Source: Gnetum montanum (Eukaryota > Streptophyta > Gnetopsida > Gnetales > Gnetaceae). Taken from it: a stretch of 64,000 bases of DNA. The notes beneath the pieces were generated by a model. The model did not search any database and was not told the origin of the DNA. It saw only the letters and a program-made list of their open reading frames with translations. The stretch is taken from positions 2,161,340-2,225,339 of the forward strand of contig MNCI01000651.1 of assembly GCA_015680685.1 (NCBI GenBank), read 5' to 3'. The position numbers were made by a program, and so were the translations under genes. This document shows positions 11,099-21,418 of this stretch, one piece after another. The stretch's first letter is position 1. The number at the start of each line of letters is the position of its first letter.

Positions 11099-12420
11099 AT
11101 GGAGCCAGGTGGACCGAGTGACATGGCTGATGTTCAAAAAAATCTAGAAATTGAGGCCGAAATAGAACTTGGTCAAGATGAGACTAAGTTTCAAACGTTG
11201 TGGGANTATTCGTATCCTTGGAAGAGGCACAAACAAAAGCATCCTTGGTTGAGGACTTAGTTGGTCAAGTGAAAGTTCTCGAGGATGCTCTGGTGGGGGT
11301 AAATCAAGAACTATCTGATTTGAAAATTGAAAACATCATCCTAAAATCCTCCTTAGTAGAACTCTTGGCAGATGAGCCAGTAGCGATGGCTCGTATCAAA
11401 GCTAGAGAACCGAGTTCTTATGGTGGTGAGAGAAATGATGCTAAAATTGATGCCTTCCTCCATGATACGGAGATGTACCTAAATACCAGGGGTGTTCCTG
11501 CAACCCAAAAGGTCTCCACAGCATCACAATTTCTCATCGGAAGTGCTAAGCTATGGTGGCTTAGTCTCCTCCATGCCCAAGGAAAGGGCACCATGATAGA
11601 AAAGATTGAGACATGGGACAGCTTCAAGGCTGCATTGATCAAACAGTTCCATCCTCGGAACTCTGAATGGGTCGCTAGAACCAAGCTAGAGACCCTAAAA
11701 CATGCAGGGAAGCTTGAGGATTATATTAATAGCTTCCAAGAGCTTATGTTGCTGATTCCTGATATGGGAGATAGGGATCGTTTTTTCAAATTTGCAAATG
11801 GGCTACAACCATGGGTGCAAATGGAATTGCGTTGAAGAGGCACTGACTCCCCCATAGAGGCTATTGCAGCTGCTGGCACTTCTCTGGACTTCAAGGCAAT
11901 GAAGCAAAATAAGGGTAAGCATGGCACGTCCTCCCACTCTCAGAGAATAGATACAGGATCCATCAAGGGTGGAAACACCTACAGATCAATTCAGCAAGGC
12001 AATCGCCTGATGGGTGGTCCTCTAGGGAACCAAGGCTCCCAACAAAAATGCAAAGATACAGGGAGCAAGTGGCAACCTGGGACCAAGAAGAAGCAATTTA
12101 AAGGAGGTGTCTTTAAGGGGCCAATTTAGTGCTTCTTGTATCATGGAAATCACTTGACATGAAATTTCCCCCTAAGTTCAAGAAGGACTAAGGCTAGGTA
12201 GGGGCCAGCCCCTGTGAAACAATTGATCGCACTCAATTATCGCCCTTACCCATGCCTTCAAATCACTGATGGAAGCACATCCGGGGAACAGCGAAGGCTA
12301 GTGATGATGATGGAGTTATTAGGCATGGTTACACAAAGGTCAGGGGCTGGAAACTCCCAGAATCCTAATCCTAATACTCTACATCAGGTTCAATTGGCCC
12401 CAATCACTATGAGCTCAAGT
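11099..12420 (+). pseudogene. Chromovirus gag (capsid and nucleocapsid)
   Basis: ATG at 11,099 starts a frame that is interrupted at an ambiguous base (N at 11,206); the reading then continues in another frame from 11,200, so a base is missing or miscalled there. A coiled-coil-like segment (about 11,215-11,360) precedes the Retrotrans_gag capsid domain (11,395-11,835; marks include KLWWLSLL, FKAALIKQFHP, KLEDYINSFQEL). In-frame stops occur at 11,833, 12,127, 12,160 and 12,199. The nucleocapsid zinc knuckle at 12,130-12,168 is degenerate: only its first Cys (12,130) and the His (12,151) remain. Gag would form the cytoplasmic particle. Confidence 0.85.
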
Positions 12421-12912
12421 TAGTTATGTGTCCTAATTGATAATGGGGCTAGTCACAATTACATGGTTGCAGCCATGGTGAAGGACCTACAGCTAAAGAT
12501 GGAACCCGTGCAAGCATCCTGCAAGCTGGCCAAGTTCAGACCCCTTCGGTGCATCGAGGTGTGTCATGGTGTCCCTGTTCAAGTAGGCTCATGGGAAGGA
12601 GTGCTAGATTTTTCAATTCTAGACATGGACTCCTTTCAGGTCATTTTGGGAAAAGAATTTTTACGTAAAGCCAAAGTTTTCATAGCCCCACATCTGAACT
12701 TGATTTTTATTTCACATGAAAGCTCCCCATGCTTCGTTCAAACTCATGGAGCACAGATGAAAAAGAATGAGAATGCTAGCCCTCAGATTGTATCACCAAT
12801 GGTGATGAAATGTTTGGCAAGGAACCCTACCAGGAAATTTTTGCTAGCTATGCAAATGGGTGATCCTTCTGAGGCTTGTGGATCCCAAGCTATTGTTGAC
12901 CCATGCATAGCA
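12421..12912 (+). pseudogene. Chromovirus aspartic protease
   Basis: In frame with gag after TAG 12,421-12,423. The active site reads VLIDNGASHNYM with Asp at 12,439-12,441 (DNGA in place of DSGA). The closing motif FQVILGKEFLRKAK (about 12,638-12,672) fits the ILG..FL pattern. It would cleave the polyprotein. It ends at TAG 12,913-12,915, which reads as CAG in relatives, and the frame continues directly into RT. Confidence 0.82.
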
Positions 12913-12915
12913 TAG

Positions 12916-14340
12916 GTGCTTGATAAGTTTAAAGATGTGATGCCACCTGAACTACCTGGTAGTTTGCCACCTTGGAGAACAGTGGATCACAAAATCGAAT
13001 TGCAGCCTAGCACTAATCCTTCTATCCAGAGGCCATACTGGTTAACATGACCAGAATTAGGGGAACTGAAAAAGTAGCTTGAAGGGTTAATGTCCAAGGG
13101 ATACATTCATCCCTCAAAATCCTCTTATGGGGCACTGGTGCTATTTGTTACCAAGGAGGACAGAATGCTACGACTCTGCTATGATTATAAACTATTGAAT
13201 AAACACACGATCAAGAACAAGTATCCAGTACCGCTCATTTTTGACTTGTTCGATCAATTGGCAAGGGCTCGATATTTTACCCGGTTAGACCTCAGACAAA
13301 GATATTATCAGGTTTGCATTGCAAAAGGGGATGAAGCAAAAACTGCATGTGTAACGTAGTATGGATCATATGAATGGACCATAATGCCTTTCGGGCTTTG
13401 AAATGCACCTGCTACATTTTGCACGTTGATGAACCAGATATTTCGACCTTTCCTAGACAAGTTTGTGGTCATTTATCTTGATGACATCCTAATATATAGA
13501 TAGACAATGGAGGAACATGCCCTCCACTTGCAAATGGTCCTTGAGAAGCTACAGGAAAATCAGCTGTATTTTAAGAAAGAAAAATGTAAATTCTGCTACT
13601 TGGAGCTAAAATTTTTGAGGCATCTCGTGGGGCATGGGCAGGTAAAGCCAAATCCAAGGAAGGTAGAGGTTGTGCGTAAATGGCCCGCTCCCACTAATGT
13701 GCATGAGGTTAGACAGTTCATGGGGTTAGCTAGTTTCTATCGGAAATTCATCAAAAATTTCTCAGGAATTGCTACTCCTTTGATCAATTTGCAAAAGAAA
13801 GAAGTTGCATGGGAGTGGGACACAAATTGTCAGAAAGCCTTCGAGAGGATCAAAGAGGCCTTAACCTCCCATCCAGTGTTGGCATTGCCCGATTTCTCAA
13901 AACCCTTTGAGGTTCACACGGAAGCCAATGACAATGTAATTAGGGACGTCTTGCTACAGGAAGGTCATCCTGTCGCTTATGTAAGCCGAAAGCTAAATCA
14001 AGTAGAGCAAAGGTGGCCAATCCATGAAAAGCAAATGTTTGCTATTGTCCATTGCTTGAGAGCATGAGGACACTACTTGCTGGGAAGTTGTGTCCTCGTG
14101 AAGACGGATAACCTAGCCACTAGCTACTTAATGAATCAAACAAAGCTAAGGCCCAAACAGGCTCGATGGTTGGCCATGTTGTCTGAATTTGATTTGCAAT
14201 TGACTTACCATCCTGGGAAGGAGAACGTGGTGGAAAATGCATTGAGTCACCATCCTCAACCTTCCTCTAAGCTCTTTTCCATCATTGGGCCACAAACTTC
14301 ACATGTTCAATGTCACGAAGTGTTGCTGGCAAGAATTTAA
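12916..14340 (+). pseudogene. Chromovirus reverse transcriptase and RNase H
   Basis: Same frame. RT spans about 12,916-13,640: KGYIHPSKSSYGALV, the fingers motif RLCYDYKLLNKHTIKNKYP, TRLDLRQRYYQV, and the catalytic YLDD at 13,474-13,485. The connection (13,640-13,800) includes VRQFMGLASFYRKFIKNF. RNase H (about 13,900-14,200) has HTEAND where the family has TDAS, so its first catalytic Asp is Glu, then EKQMFAIVH and TDN...L. Stops at 13,048, 13,075, 13,357, 13,399, 13,501, 14,065 and 14,338 mostly revert with one transition. It would copy element RNA to DNA. Confidence 0.9.
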
Positions 14341-15580
14341 GATGGGTTGAAAAGGGACCCCCATATCATTGATTTAATGAAGTTGATAGAAACTGGGTGA
14401 GCACCGTAGTTCAAAATGAGGGATGGACTACTTTGGTTTTGAGATAACCAGATATGCATTTCGGATTGGGATGGTCTACGCAAGGAGATCATTCAAGAAT
14501 GCCATGACACACAATGGGCAGGGCACTCGGGACAGCAAAGAACCTTGGCTCTCATTGAGAGAACCTTCTTCTGGCCAAAAATGTCTCGAGATGTGATTGC
14601 TTATATCCAGAATTTTCTGGTGTGCCAACAAGATAAGGGATCTATGAAGCATCTGACTGGTCTTCTGCTGCGCTTGGAAATCCCTCCATTTCCATGGGCT
14701 ACAGTGTCTATGGACTTCATCGCAGGATTGCCAAATATTCAGGGTTTAAGCAGCATTATTGTTGTGGTGGAAAAATTCTCTAAATTTTCGATATTCATTC
14801 CCTGTTCATCACAGTGTTCAGCTGAGGACACAGTAGCATATTATTTTGATAGGGTGGTTTGATATTTTGGGTTACCCATGAGCATCATTTCAAATCATGA
14901 TCTGTGCTTCACAAGTGCTTTCTGGCGAGCACTATTTGGCATGATGGGTACCACCCTTAAATTGTCAATGAGCTTTCATCCGTAGACCGATGGGTAGATG
15001 GAATGGATGAATCAGGTACTTGAAGAGTACATGCGTCACTATGTTTGTAGTAACCAAAAGAACTGCCCATTTCTATTAGGGATTTCCCAGCTGAGCTATA
15101 ACATCCAAAAGTTCTTAGCTATAGGGTTCTCTCCTGTAGAATTGGTAATGGGAAGGTAGCCCATTACCCCTCATATGGTCTCTCCCTCATTGCAGGGACG
15201 ACATCCCACAGTGAATGAATTCTTGAAGAGGTGGTTTGAAAATGTTGATACAACAAAGTATCATTTGGAGAGGGTAGCACAGCGAATGAAAAAGTATGCT
15301 GATCAAAAACGCCAACGTCGTGAGTTTAAGATGGGAGATTGGGTCCTCCTGAAGTTGGACCCATGTTAGGTTAAACCGAAACAGGGAACTACCTCCAAGC
15401 TGATGAGGTAGTATGATGGTCCCTTCCAGAACATTGATAAAATCAACCTTGTAACATATAAGCTTTAGCTACCGATCAATATGGACCGAGTCCATCCAGT
15501 TTTTCATGTAAACATGCTAAAGCCATTGCCAGATGGGTTCCCCTATCCAGAGAGAAGCCTCTTGATTAGAGAGTGACCTT
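14341..15580 (+). pseudogene. Chromovirus integrase
   Basis: The same frame continues. The N-terminal HHCC domain is partly kept: HDTQWAGHSGQQR and FLVCQQDKGS, where the first Cys of the CX2C pair is Phe. In the catalytic core, VSMDFIAGLP holds the first Asp (14,713-14,715). The second Asp position reads S-N-H-D, so the usual catalytic SD is Asn by one G-to-A change. The QTDG.ME.MNQ region holds the Glu, with two CAG-to-TAG stops at 14,983 and 14,995. The C-terminal GPFQ... and VHPVFHVNMLKP motifs follow. It would insert the DNA copy into the genome. Confidence 0.88.
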
Positions 15581-15801
15581 GTATACAATATATACAAGGA
15601 AAGAGAGTAGAATGAATCCAGAACTTCCGGACCACTGGCCATGGGGCAGATTTGAAAGTGGAGTTCCTCGTCCATTGGAAACATTGTCCTGACTCAGACG
15701 ATAGCTGGGAACCACTGGAGCACTTGAGGTCTCAGGAAAACTTGATCCTGGACTTCTTTAGGGAGCAAGAAATTGACCTCCCACCTTGGCTACTCCAATG
15801 A
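15581..15801 (+). pseudogene. Chromodomain at the C-terminus of integrase
   Basis: In the same frame, residues EFLVHWKHCPDSDDSWEPL (about 15,661-15,717) match the chromodomain core (Y/F-L-V-K-W-K...W-E-P), followed by a helix (ENLILDFFREQ) and a stop at 15,799-15,801. Such domains in chromoviruses bind modified histones and bias where the element inserts. This places the element in the chromovirus clade rather than Athila or Tat. Confidence 0.85.
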
Positions 15802-16390
15802 TGGATGGAGAAACCTCCCATGTAAAAAAAATTAGAAGAGGTGTGACATGTGGTGCCTTATAGGATTCAAGAGCAAATCCCTATGGGAGTCGTCCTCAAA
15901 AATGGGAGGAAGGTTCCTGGAGCCATTCAAAGTTCTCTATAGGCGATGGGGCTTAAGACTCAAAGAGTGTTGAACTTAAGACCCCTAGATCTTGGAATCA
16001 TACGAATCAGGGAACACCCTAGAACTCATGGATCCCTAGGTCGGTGCATTCTATCATGTTGCAATGATAGACCACTTGATGTTCTCCCATAGCTTGGCAT
16101 TTTAGAATAGTTATGGAAGGATGGACAGTCCAAGTCTTAAGGAGTGATGCTCTTGACTTGGGTGTCAGATGCTAGGATGAGTTCAGATTCTAGGAAGATG
16201 GTCGAGTTCAACGAAAATTCTTTACATCCTTAGGCCCTAGCAATTGGACCTTCCAGAACCAAAGATCCCTTCAAATTGACTGAGAATAGCATGGGCGTAC
16301 TTCCCCGGAATTGATGGAATTCTCCCTTAGTTTTGATGTAGCAACCTCACGGGTTACCCAGGCCATGCTCCAAGGTCGTCACTCATTTTA
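15802..16390 (+). other. Chromovirus 3' untranslated region
   Basis: No ORF or domain. The stretch between the pol stop and the polypurine tract shows no repeats. Confidence 0.7.
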
Positions 16391-16403
16391 AGCGGGGGAG
16401 AAT
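16391..16403 (+). other. Chromovirus polypurine tract
   Basis: AGCGGGGGAGAAT immediately precedes the TGTGAGAGAGG start of the 3' LTR and primes plus-strand synthesis. Confidence 0.9.
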
Positions 16404-16967
16404 TGTGAGAGAGGTAGCAGGGTTACTAGTAGCCTACTACCTCCCCCATGGTTTGGGGGCCATGGGGGCACAAGGGGTCCTTCGCTCCTTGTGTCTTCAG
16501 AACCATACTGACATGGCAGTTCTATGCATTAGTAAGAGGAGGCTACAACCTACCTCATTACCCCACTCGATAGGACCTTGCCTGGGAGGGTTGCGTAGTT
16601 CAACTCTGCATTGGGGTGTTTTTACCAGGTGTGTCATGGGATGTGCTATGGGATGTTGCGAGTGCTCTTTGGAGCACGACACCAACTACCAGCACGCGGT
16701 GATGAATATAGAGGGTTTAGCTGGTAGTCCTCGTGGTGTCCATGTGAGTGGAGCAAGGAAGTGTTATTTAGCTTGTTAGCGTATCACGAATATTGTTTAT
16801 GAAACACCGCTCAGGAGACATGCTAACACTAACACATTGTTTGTTGGCATGTGTTTTAGGCTTGTTGGTTGCTGAGGTGTATTCCTCTTGAGTTTTGTCC
16901 TGATTCAGAAAATGCTTGGGAAACTCTTAAGGTGCTGAACAATGTGCTCAGGGACAACGTTGTTACA
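16404..16967 (+). repeat. 3' LTR of chromovirus
   Basis: 564 bp, TGTGAGAGAGG to TTGTTACA, followed by TTAGA. Compared with the 5' LTR it carries an extra block of about 15 bp (near 16,876-16,892) and mostly C/T or G/A differences. Confidence 0.93.
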
Positions 16968-17099
16968 TTAGATGCTAGGCCATCAAATGACTATTGGCTA
17001 TGGATAAATATCACATCCATGATTCTCTAAATTTTGAGATTTTCTAAAGTCTACAAAAAGATGAACTAAACTAACTTTTGATATTTATTTATTTATTTT

Positions 17100-17305
17100 A
17101 GAATAGGATTTCACTCTCACTTTAAACCAAAGGCCTTAGGAACCAAGGGCCTTAGGGCCTTAGATGAGGTATTTTCACATTAACCTCTATATCTAGTTTA
17201 TACATAATTTATTTTCATCTCTGACATAGAATAAGATGGAAATTGCTTAGAAAATACCATTGTTGAGGATAGTCAGAAAGGATATTTCTAAATACATCTC
17301 TAACA
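17100..17305 (-). repeat. Copia-like 3' LTR, minus orientation, degraded left part
   Basis: From about 17,163 rightward it aligns with 40,155-40,312 (shared 'gatgagg..tttcacatta' and 'ggatatttctaaatacatc'). It ends TCTCTAACA. On the minus strand the LTR starts TGTTAGAG, directly after a purine tract. The left end is not clear; 16,973-17,100 holds nothing recognisable. Confidence 0.6.
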
Positions 17306-17316
17306 CTCCCTTCTTC
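17306..17316 (-). other. Polypurine tract of minus-strand Copia-like element
   Basis: CTCCCTTCTTC on the plus strand reads GAAGAAGGGAG on the minus strand, just before TGTTAGAG of the LTR. Confidence 0.55.
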
Positions 17317-17349
17317 AACTATGGTGGTGGTGTTGATGCATAGTGGCGG

Positions 17350-19315
17350 TGTTGATAAATAAATTTTGGTCACACAGCAACACCTACAAAACTTGTTTTA
17401 AGAGAATATTGCTTAGGGCATTTCTCATATGGGTACGGAAACTTAAGAGTAGTCTCAACAAAAAGGGAAATGTGATGTTAGAACAAATAAAATCATATTT
17501 AAGAAAATATTGCTTAGAGCATCTCTCATATGGGTAAGGAAACCTAAGAATAGCCTCAATTGTAAGAGAAATGTGATGTTATAACAAATAAAATCAGACT
17601 AACAATTTTGACATAGAAATTTAAACTAATTGACCTATTAAAATTAAGACTTGGCAAGAAAAGTAAACAAGCCACTTATTGAATAAAAGACTGCAAATTT
17701 TAGAAAAGTTGTGAATTTTTTAAAAACTCCAAGTACAAGTTGAGATCTTTATCTGAAATGTCTATTTTAAACAAATGTTTGACAAAGAGTAATGCTCTCT
17801 GGTATAGGGGCATCAAATAAGAGGTGATTATGCAAATCAAGCAAAAGACTTAGTTCAAAATAGAGCAATGATCTGAAAATGAATGGCTCCAGTGCAATCT
17901 TATCTATGTGCTTAGGGAAAGTACACCTCCTTGTGCCTCTAGTTCTTCCATCTATTCACAGCTATGCCTCTTGTCCTCCTTCTTTGCCTAGACTGGTTTT
18001 GCTGCCTTCCTCCCCCATGAAAAAAAAGAATCCTAGCTTTTTAAACATGGTTGGGGATTTATTGAATTTGACCCTGGTTCTTCCCTTTCCTTACGCTTCC
18101 ACCTCTTACTGTTACACTTCTTGAAACTGCACAAAACCAGAGAAGTAGAAGCAAAACCCATGATAGAAGAAACATGAAATATTAAGCAATTTTAACTTAT
18201 ATATGCAAATGTGCAACTCTGTCTGTGGGCATCATTACAACAATAGGTTCAACACAAAAATAATACTAATGTGGACAACTGCAATCTGTAAAATACAGAT
18301 CCCACGATCAAAGGAAATCTTGTGCCACATCATGACGTGCAGTAGCCTATAACAATAAGTGTTGTAGACACTACCATCACAAATGCCAGCAACAATGTAT
18401 GCAGTACCATCCAGTGGAAGGAATGCAGCATGCACTAACTAAATACCACTATGTACGCCGCAACCCAGCAATGGCGCATGCACCATTAGCAGCAGCAGCA
18501 CCCTGTAGGCCTAAGCCTCACCCCCTTCAGCCATGCTATATATATGGTTACAAGGAAATAGTCAAAAGGTATGTGTTTTTGACTTTAATCCAAATGTTTT
18601 CTTCTTTTCTATTGCGTTCATTGTGTTTCAGAAATTCTCTGTGTTGACATAAAGATTCATAAAGATTCATTGTGTTTCATAAATTCTCTGTGTTGACATA
18701 AAGATCCAAGAGCCTGTTTCCAGAATGTATTATTATGTTTTTTCTGTTGATTTACTTTTACTGATCTATAAATCACACCTCCATGGACCATGTGGCCTGC
18801 CATTGCATCACTATGCACGACACAACCTACAACAACAAATGTTGATGAGCTACATAGGATTGAACCTCACACAGTAGCCGACGATGGCTGTCAACCGCAG
18901 CATTGCTTCACTAAATGACACTGCTGCCAACCCAAAAACCAACACATAAGGAACATCAAGATTCTAGCTCCAAAGATAAGTCCATATCTAGTATGACTGC
19001 TGATATCTTTGGCATGAATCAGAGTTGGCGTACACCCTTTGCCAACTTTTGCTCGAGACTTCATCTAGCAATGATTGTAATAGCCGTCGAGCTTGCAATC
19101 TGCTGACACATGACCATGCAGGCTGACTAACCTACCATGATGGCAGAGCCATGAAACTGGAAACTGACAATTAATGCATATTTCCTCCAACAAGTCCTGT
19201 AGCCAGACCATAGCAGCTCATTTTCCACACAATGTCGGTTGTAGCCAGAACATTCCCTGAAACATCTAGTTTGTGAGCATGATAACTCCGCTACTTCCAG
19301 GCTAGCCAAGCATGC
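17350..19315. repeat. Duplicated block, copy 1 (interior of the Copia-like element)
   Basis: Direct repeat of about 37,515-38,826, with an extra 0.5 kb in this copy (about 18,540-19,100). Shared landmarks include 'aaaacttgttttaag', 'ttaagacttggcaagaaaagt', 'ctgccttcctccc' and 'ctaacctaccatgatggcagagc'. A sub-duplication (a repeat of the 17,390-17,480 text at 17,490-17,590) is present only here. No conserved domain is seen in any frame. The right end is cut at 19,315 by the Tat/Ogre-type element; copy 2 shows the uncut sequence. Confidence 0.75.
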
Positions 19316-20416
19316 TGAAACACCCAAAAATTTCAAGATCCTCTTGCTTCACCAGGGTCTCAAAATTTAGGCAAGGGATTTCCACAAGTGCAATGTCATG
19401 ACAGTTTGGCAGGAATGAATGCACTGAGCTTAGACTGCTCAGTTCGGCAAGTCTTCTACCTCTAGTGTTACAGACTCTCTGACCTGCCCATATGGGTAAT
19501 TCACCTAGCTAATAGTCTATTCAAAAACCATGCTTGGGGTTGTTGGCGGTGCTTAGGATGCACAAAATAGTTTAGCAAGTTTTCTAGTGAGGAAGTTTGC
19601 TACGCTATGTAACATAGAAGGCCTCAAAAGATAGTTTCTTAGGTGACCAAACTATTGCAGGACAAAGTGCTACGCTATGCTACGCTACATAGCGTAGCAT
19701 AGCATAACAAATGTAAAATAAAAAGGCCTAGCTTACTCAGTGATTCCAATGGCACTCAGCAAGCACTCCAGCCTGCAAAATTAGTTGCCTTGTTCAACTT
19801 CAAGTCCTTAGCAAAGTTTCTCATCAGAAAATGGCGGATTGAACAAAAGGTAGGATATGCTAGCTGCTACGCTACATAGCGTAGCACAATGTAGCAATGA
19901 TTCAAAAGCAGCAATGAGCCTCTTGAATGCAAGTTCAGCAAGTTCATAGATCTCTCTTCACATAAGGAAAATGTTAGAATTGTTAGCATAATCTGAACTT
20001 CAACCAAGCATTTGCAACTTCAACATGGATCGTGAATGAAGGTAGCTGCTATGCTATGTAGCGTAGCGTAGCGTAGCAAAAGATGCATATCAAACCAAGT
20101 GTTGCAAAAGTTGACCTAATGTGCGGCGAAGCTTACAACATATGCAATTGACTTCAATGCAAATTTCTTCTTCAAACTGGTGGCTACGCTGTGCTACGCT
20201 ACATAGCATAGCACAGCGTAGCAAGCTGCTACGCTACATTAACATGCTACACTACATTGTGTAGCACTGCGTAGTAGGCAGCTATTGTACTTCAGTGTGT
20301 CCCATTCCTCATTTGCATTTTTGGCATATTTGATTTCAGCATCTCTAGTTTCGACAACGTGATTGCAACATGGTAGGCTTGTCAATCATCTTTGCATGTC
20401 CATGCAGCATGGACAC
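19316..20416 (+). repeat. Tat/Ogre-type 5' LTR, part shared with the 3' LTR
   Basis: Aligns with 35,533-36,677 from TGAAACACCC to 'cagcatggac'. It carries five clusters of palindromic GCTACGCTA/TAGCGTAGC text (19,599-19,618; 19,668-19,706; 19,865-19,896; 20,046-20,078; 20,179-20,283). The LTR probably continues to the right, but the 3' copy is truncated, so the right end and the primer-binding site cannot be fixed from this window. Confidence 0.8.
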
Positions 20417-21418
20417 ATCAGCATCTCACAGGTCCAAGACACACGGCATCCAGGCTGCATTTCTTGCATGTTCCTAGCCTTATAAGTACCCTGATGAGCA
20501 ATGCTCAAAGGGTTGGCAAAAATTAGAGCATAGTTAGCAAATTGGTTAGCAAGGTTGGGAAAATTTGTTAGCAAAGTTGGCAAATTGGGTTGGCAAAAAT
20601 TTGGCTTGAATTTGGTAATTTTGGGCAATTTTGAGCATTGTTGGCATTAGTTGGCATTTTAACAATTCACAGTAGTTGGCATTTTTAGCATTGGCACTTG
20701 GCATTAGCTTTTTGCTTGTTGGCACTTTGTACTATTGGCTCTTAAGCTTGTAATCGAAAACATATTTGAGGCATTTTGAGTGTTCCGGTCATTCCTGGAC
20801 TCCTCGTGCCCCGCTAGCACTCTACCACTTGTCATACATTTTCAAGCAGAGAAGAGAATTGAACCTGCGACTTTGCAGTGGTGCATTTTCCCATCCCAGC
20901 TACTCTGTTATTTCTATATTGTCATTATTGTGTGGCATTATTTTCTTCATTATCGCATTTATTAATCATCAGTTAGATTTCACATGTTTCGCATTTAAAA
21001 CCACATTTACGAAAGGTTAAGTGACACTAACTAAGTCCCTGTCTGATCGACCAGATAGTTCAGGGCACCCCATTTCCATTTTTATCCAACACGGCCCTCG
21101 CATGGATCCGAGGTTAAAACTGTTAGCCCGACAACCTCTCAGTGTTTCCAGCCCTTGACGTTTTCAATTGCTACAATTTTCTAGCTTTAGAAGAAGGGCC
21201 TTTTGGTGCCTTTTCCATGTTTCATAGTAGTCCTGCATGCATTTTGTACCCTGTCATGCACTAGCGTAAATGTGACACCCTTTTGCGGTTGTTTATGCAT
21301 CATGTGGTGTAGATCGGTCGCTTCGACGGTTCCTCTAGAATCCTGCAGGATAGAAATCCTCTGATAGCCACTTAACCTCTTCGTTTTCTTGTTTACAAAT
21401 CCTTTAAGCCTTACGAAA
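20417..21418 (+). other. Rest of 5' LTR and leader of Tat/Ogre-type element
   Basis: Includes a T/G-rich degenerate repeat (20,505-20,740, multiples of 'ttggcaaa' and 'ttagcaaa'). It is followed by less AT-rich leader sequence before the gag ATG. I could not identify a convincing primer-binding site. Confidence 0.5.
20505..20740. repeat. Degenerate TTGGCAAA/TTAGCA repeat
   Basis: At least ten irregular copies of t(t)ggca(aa) or ttagca(aa) in about 235 bp, such as 'gcaaattggttagcaagg'. It looks like a decayed short-period repeat inside the LTR. Confidence 0.55.

Larger units (their letters stand above)
10391..16967 (+). mobile_element. Complete Ty3/Gypsy chromovirus (chromodomain LTR retrotransposon)
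   Basis: A full 6,577 bp element: 5' LTR 10,391-10,939, iMet-type primer site 10,942-10,953, gag-pro-RT-RNaseH-INT-chromodomain in one frame (11,200-15,801), polypurine tract 16,391-16,403, 3' LTR 16,404-16,967. Perfect 5-bp target duplications TTAGA sit at 10,386-10,390 and 16,968-16,972. The two LTRs differ by roughly 8-9% by eye, mostly transitions, plus an extra block of about 15 bp in the 3' LTR near 16,880. About 25 in-frame stops make it inactive, yet the domain order is intact. Confidence 0.93.

Noticed and set aside
19599-20283. Regularly recurring palindromes considered as a CRISPR array.
   Set aside because: Plant nuclear retrotransposon LTR; repeats vary in length, spacers are homologous between the two LTRs and no cas genes exist.
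20797-20880. tRNA-like pieces on the minus strand (D-arm-like gtggtagagtgc and T-arm-like gcaggttcaattc).
   Set aside because: They are in the wrong order for a tRNA and no acceptor stem or anticodon arm can be built, so I call neither a tRNA nor a primer-binding site.
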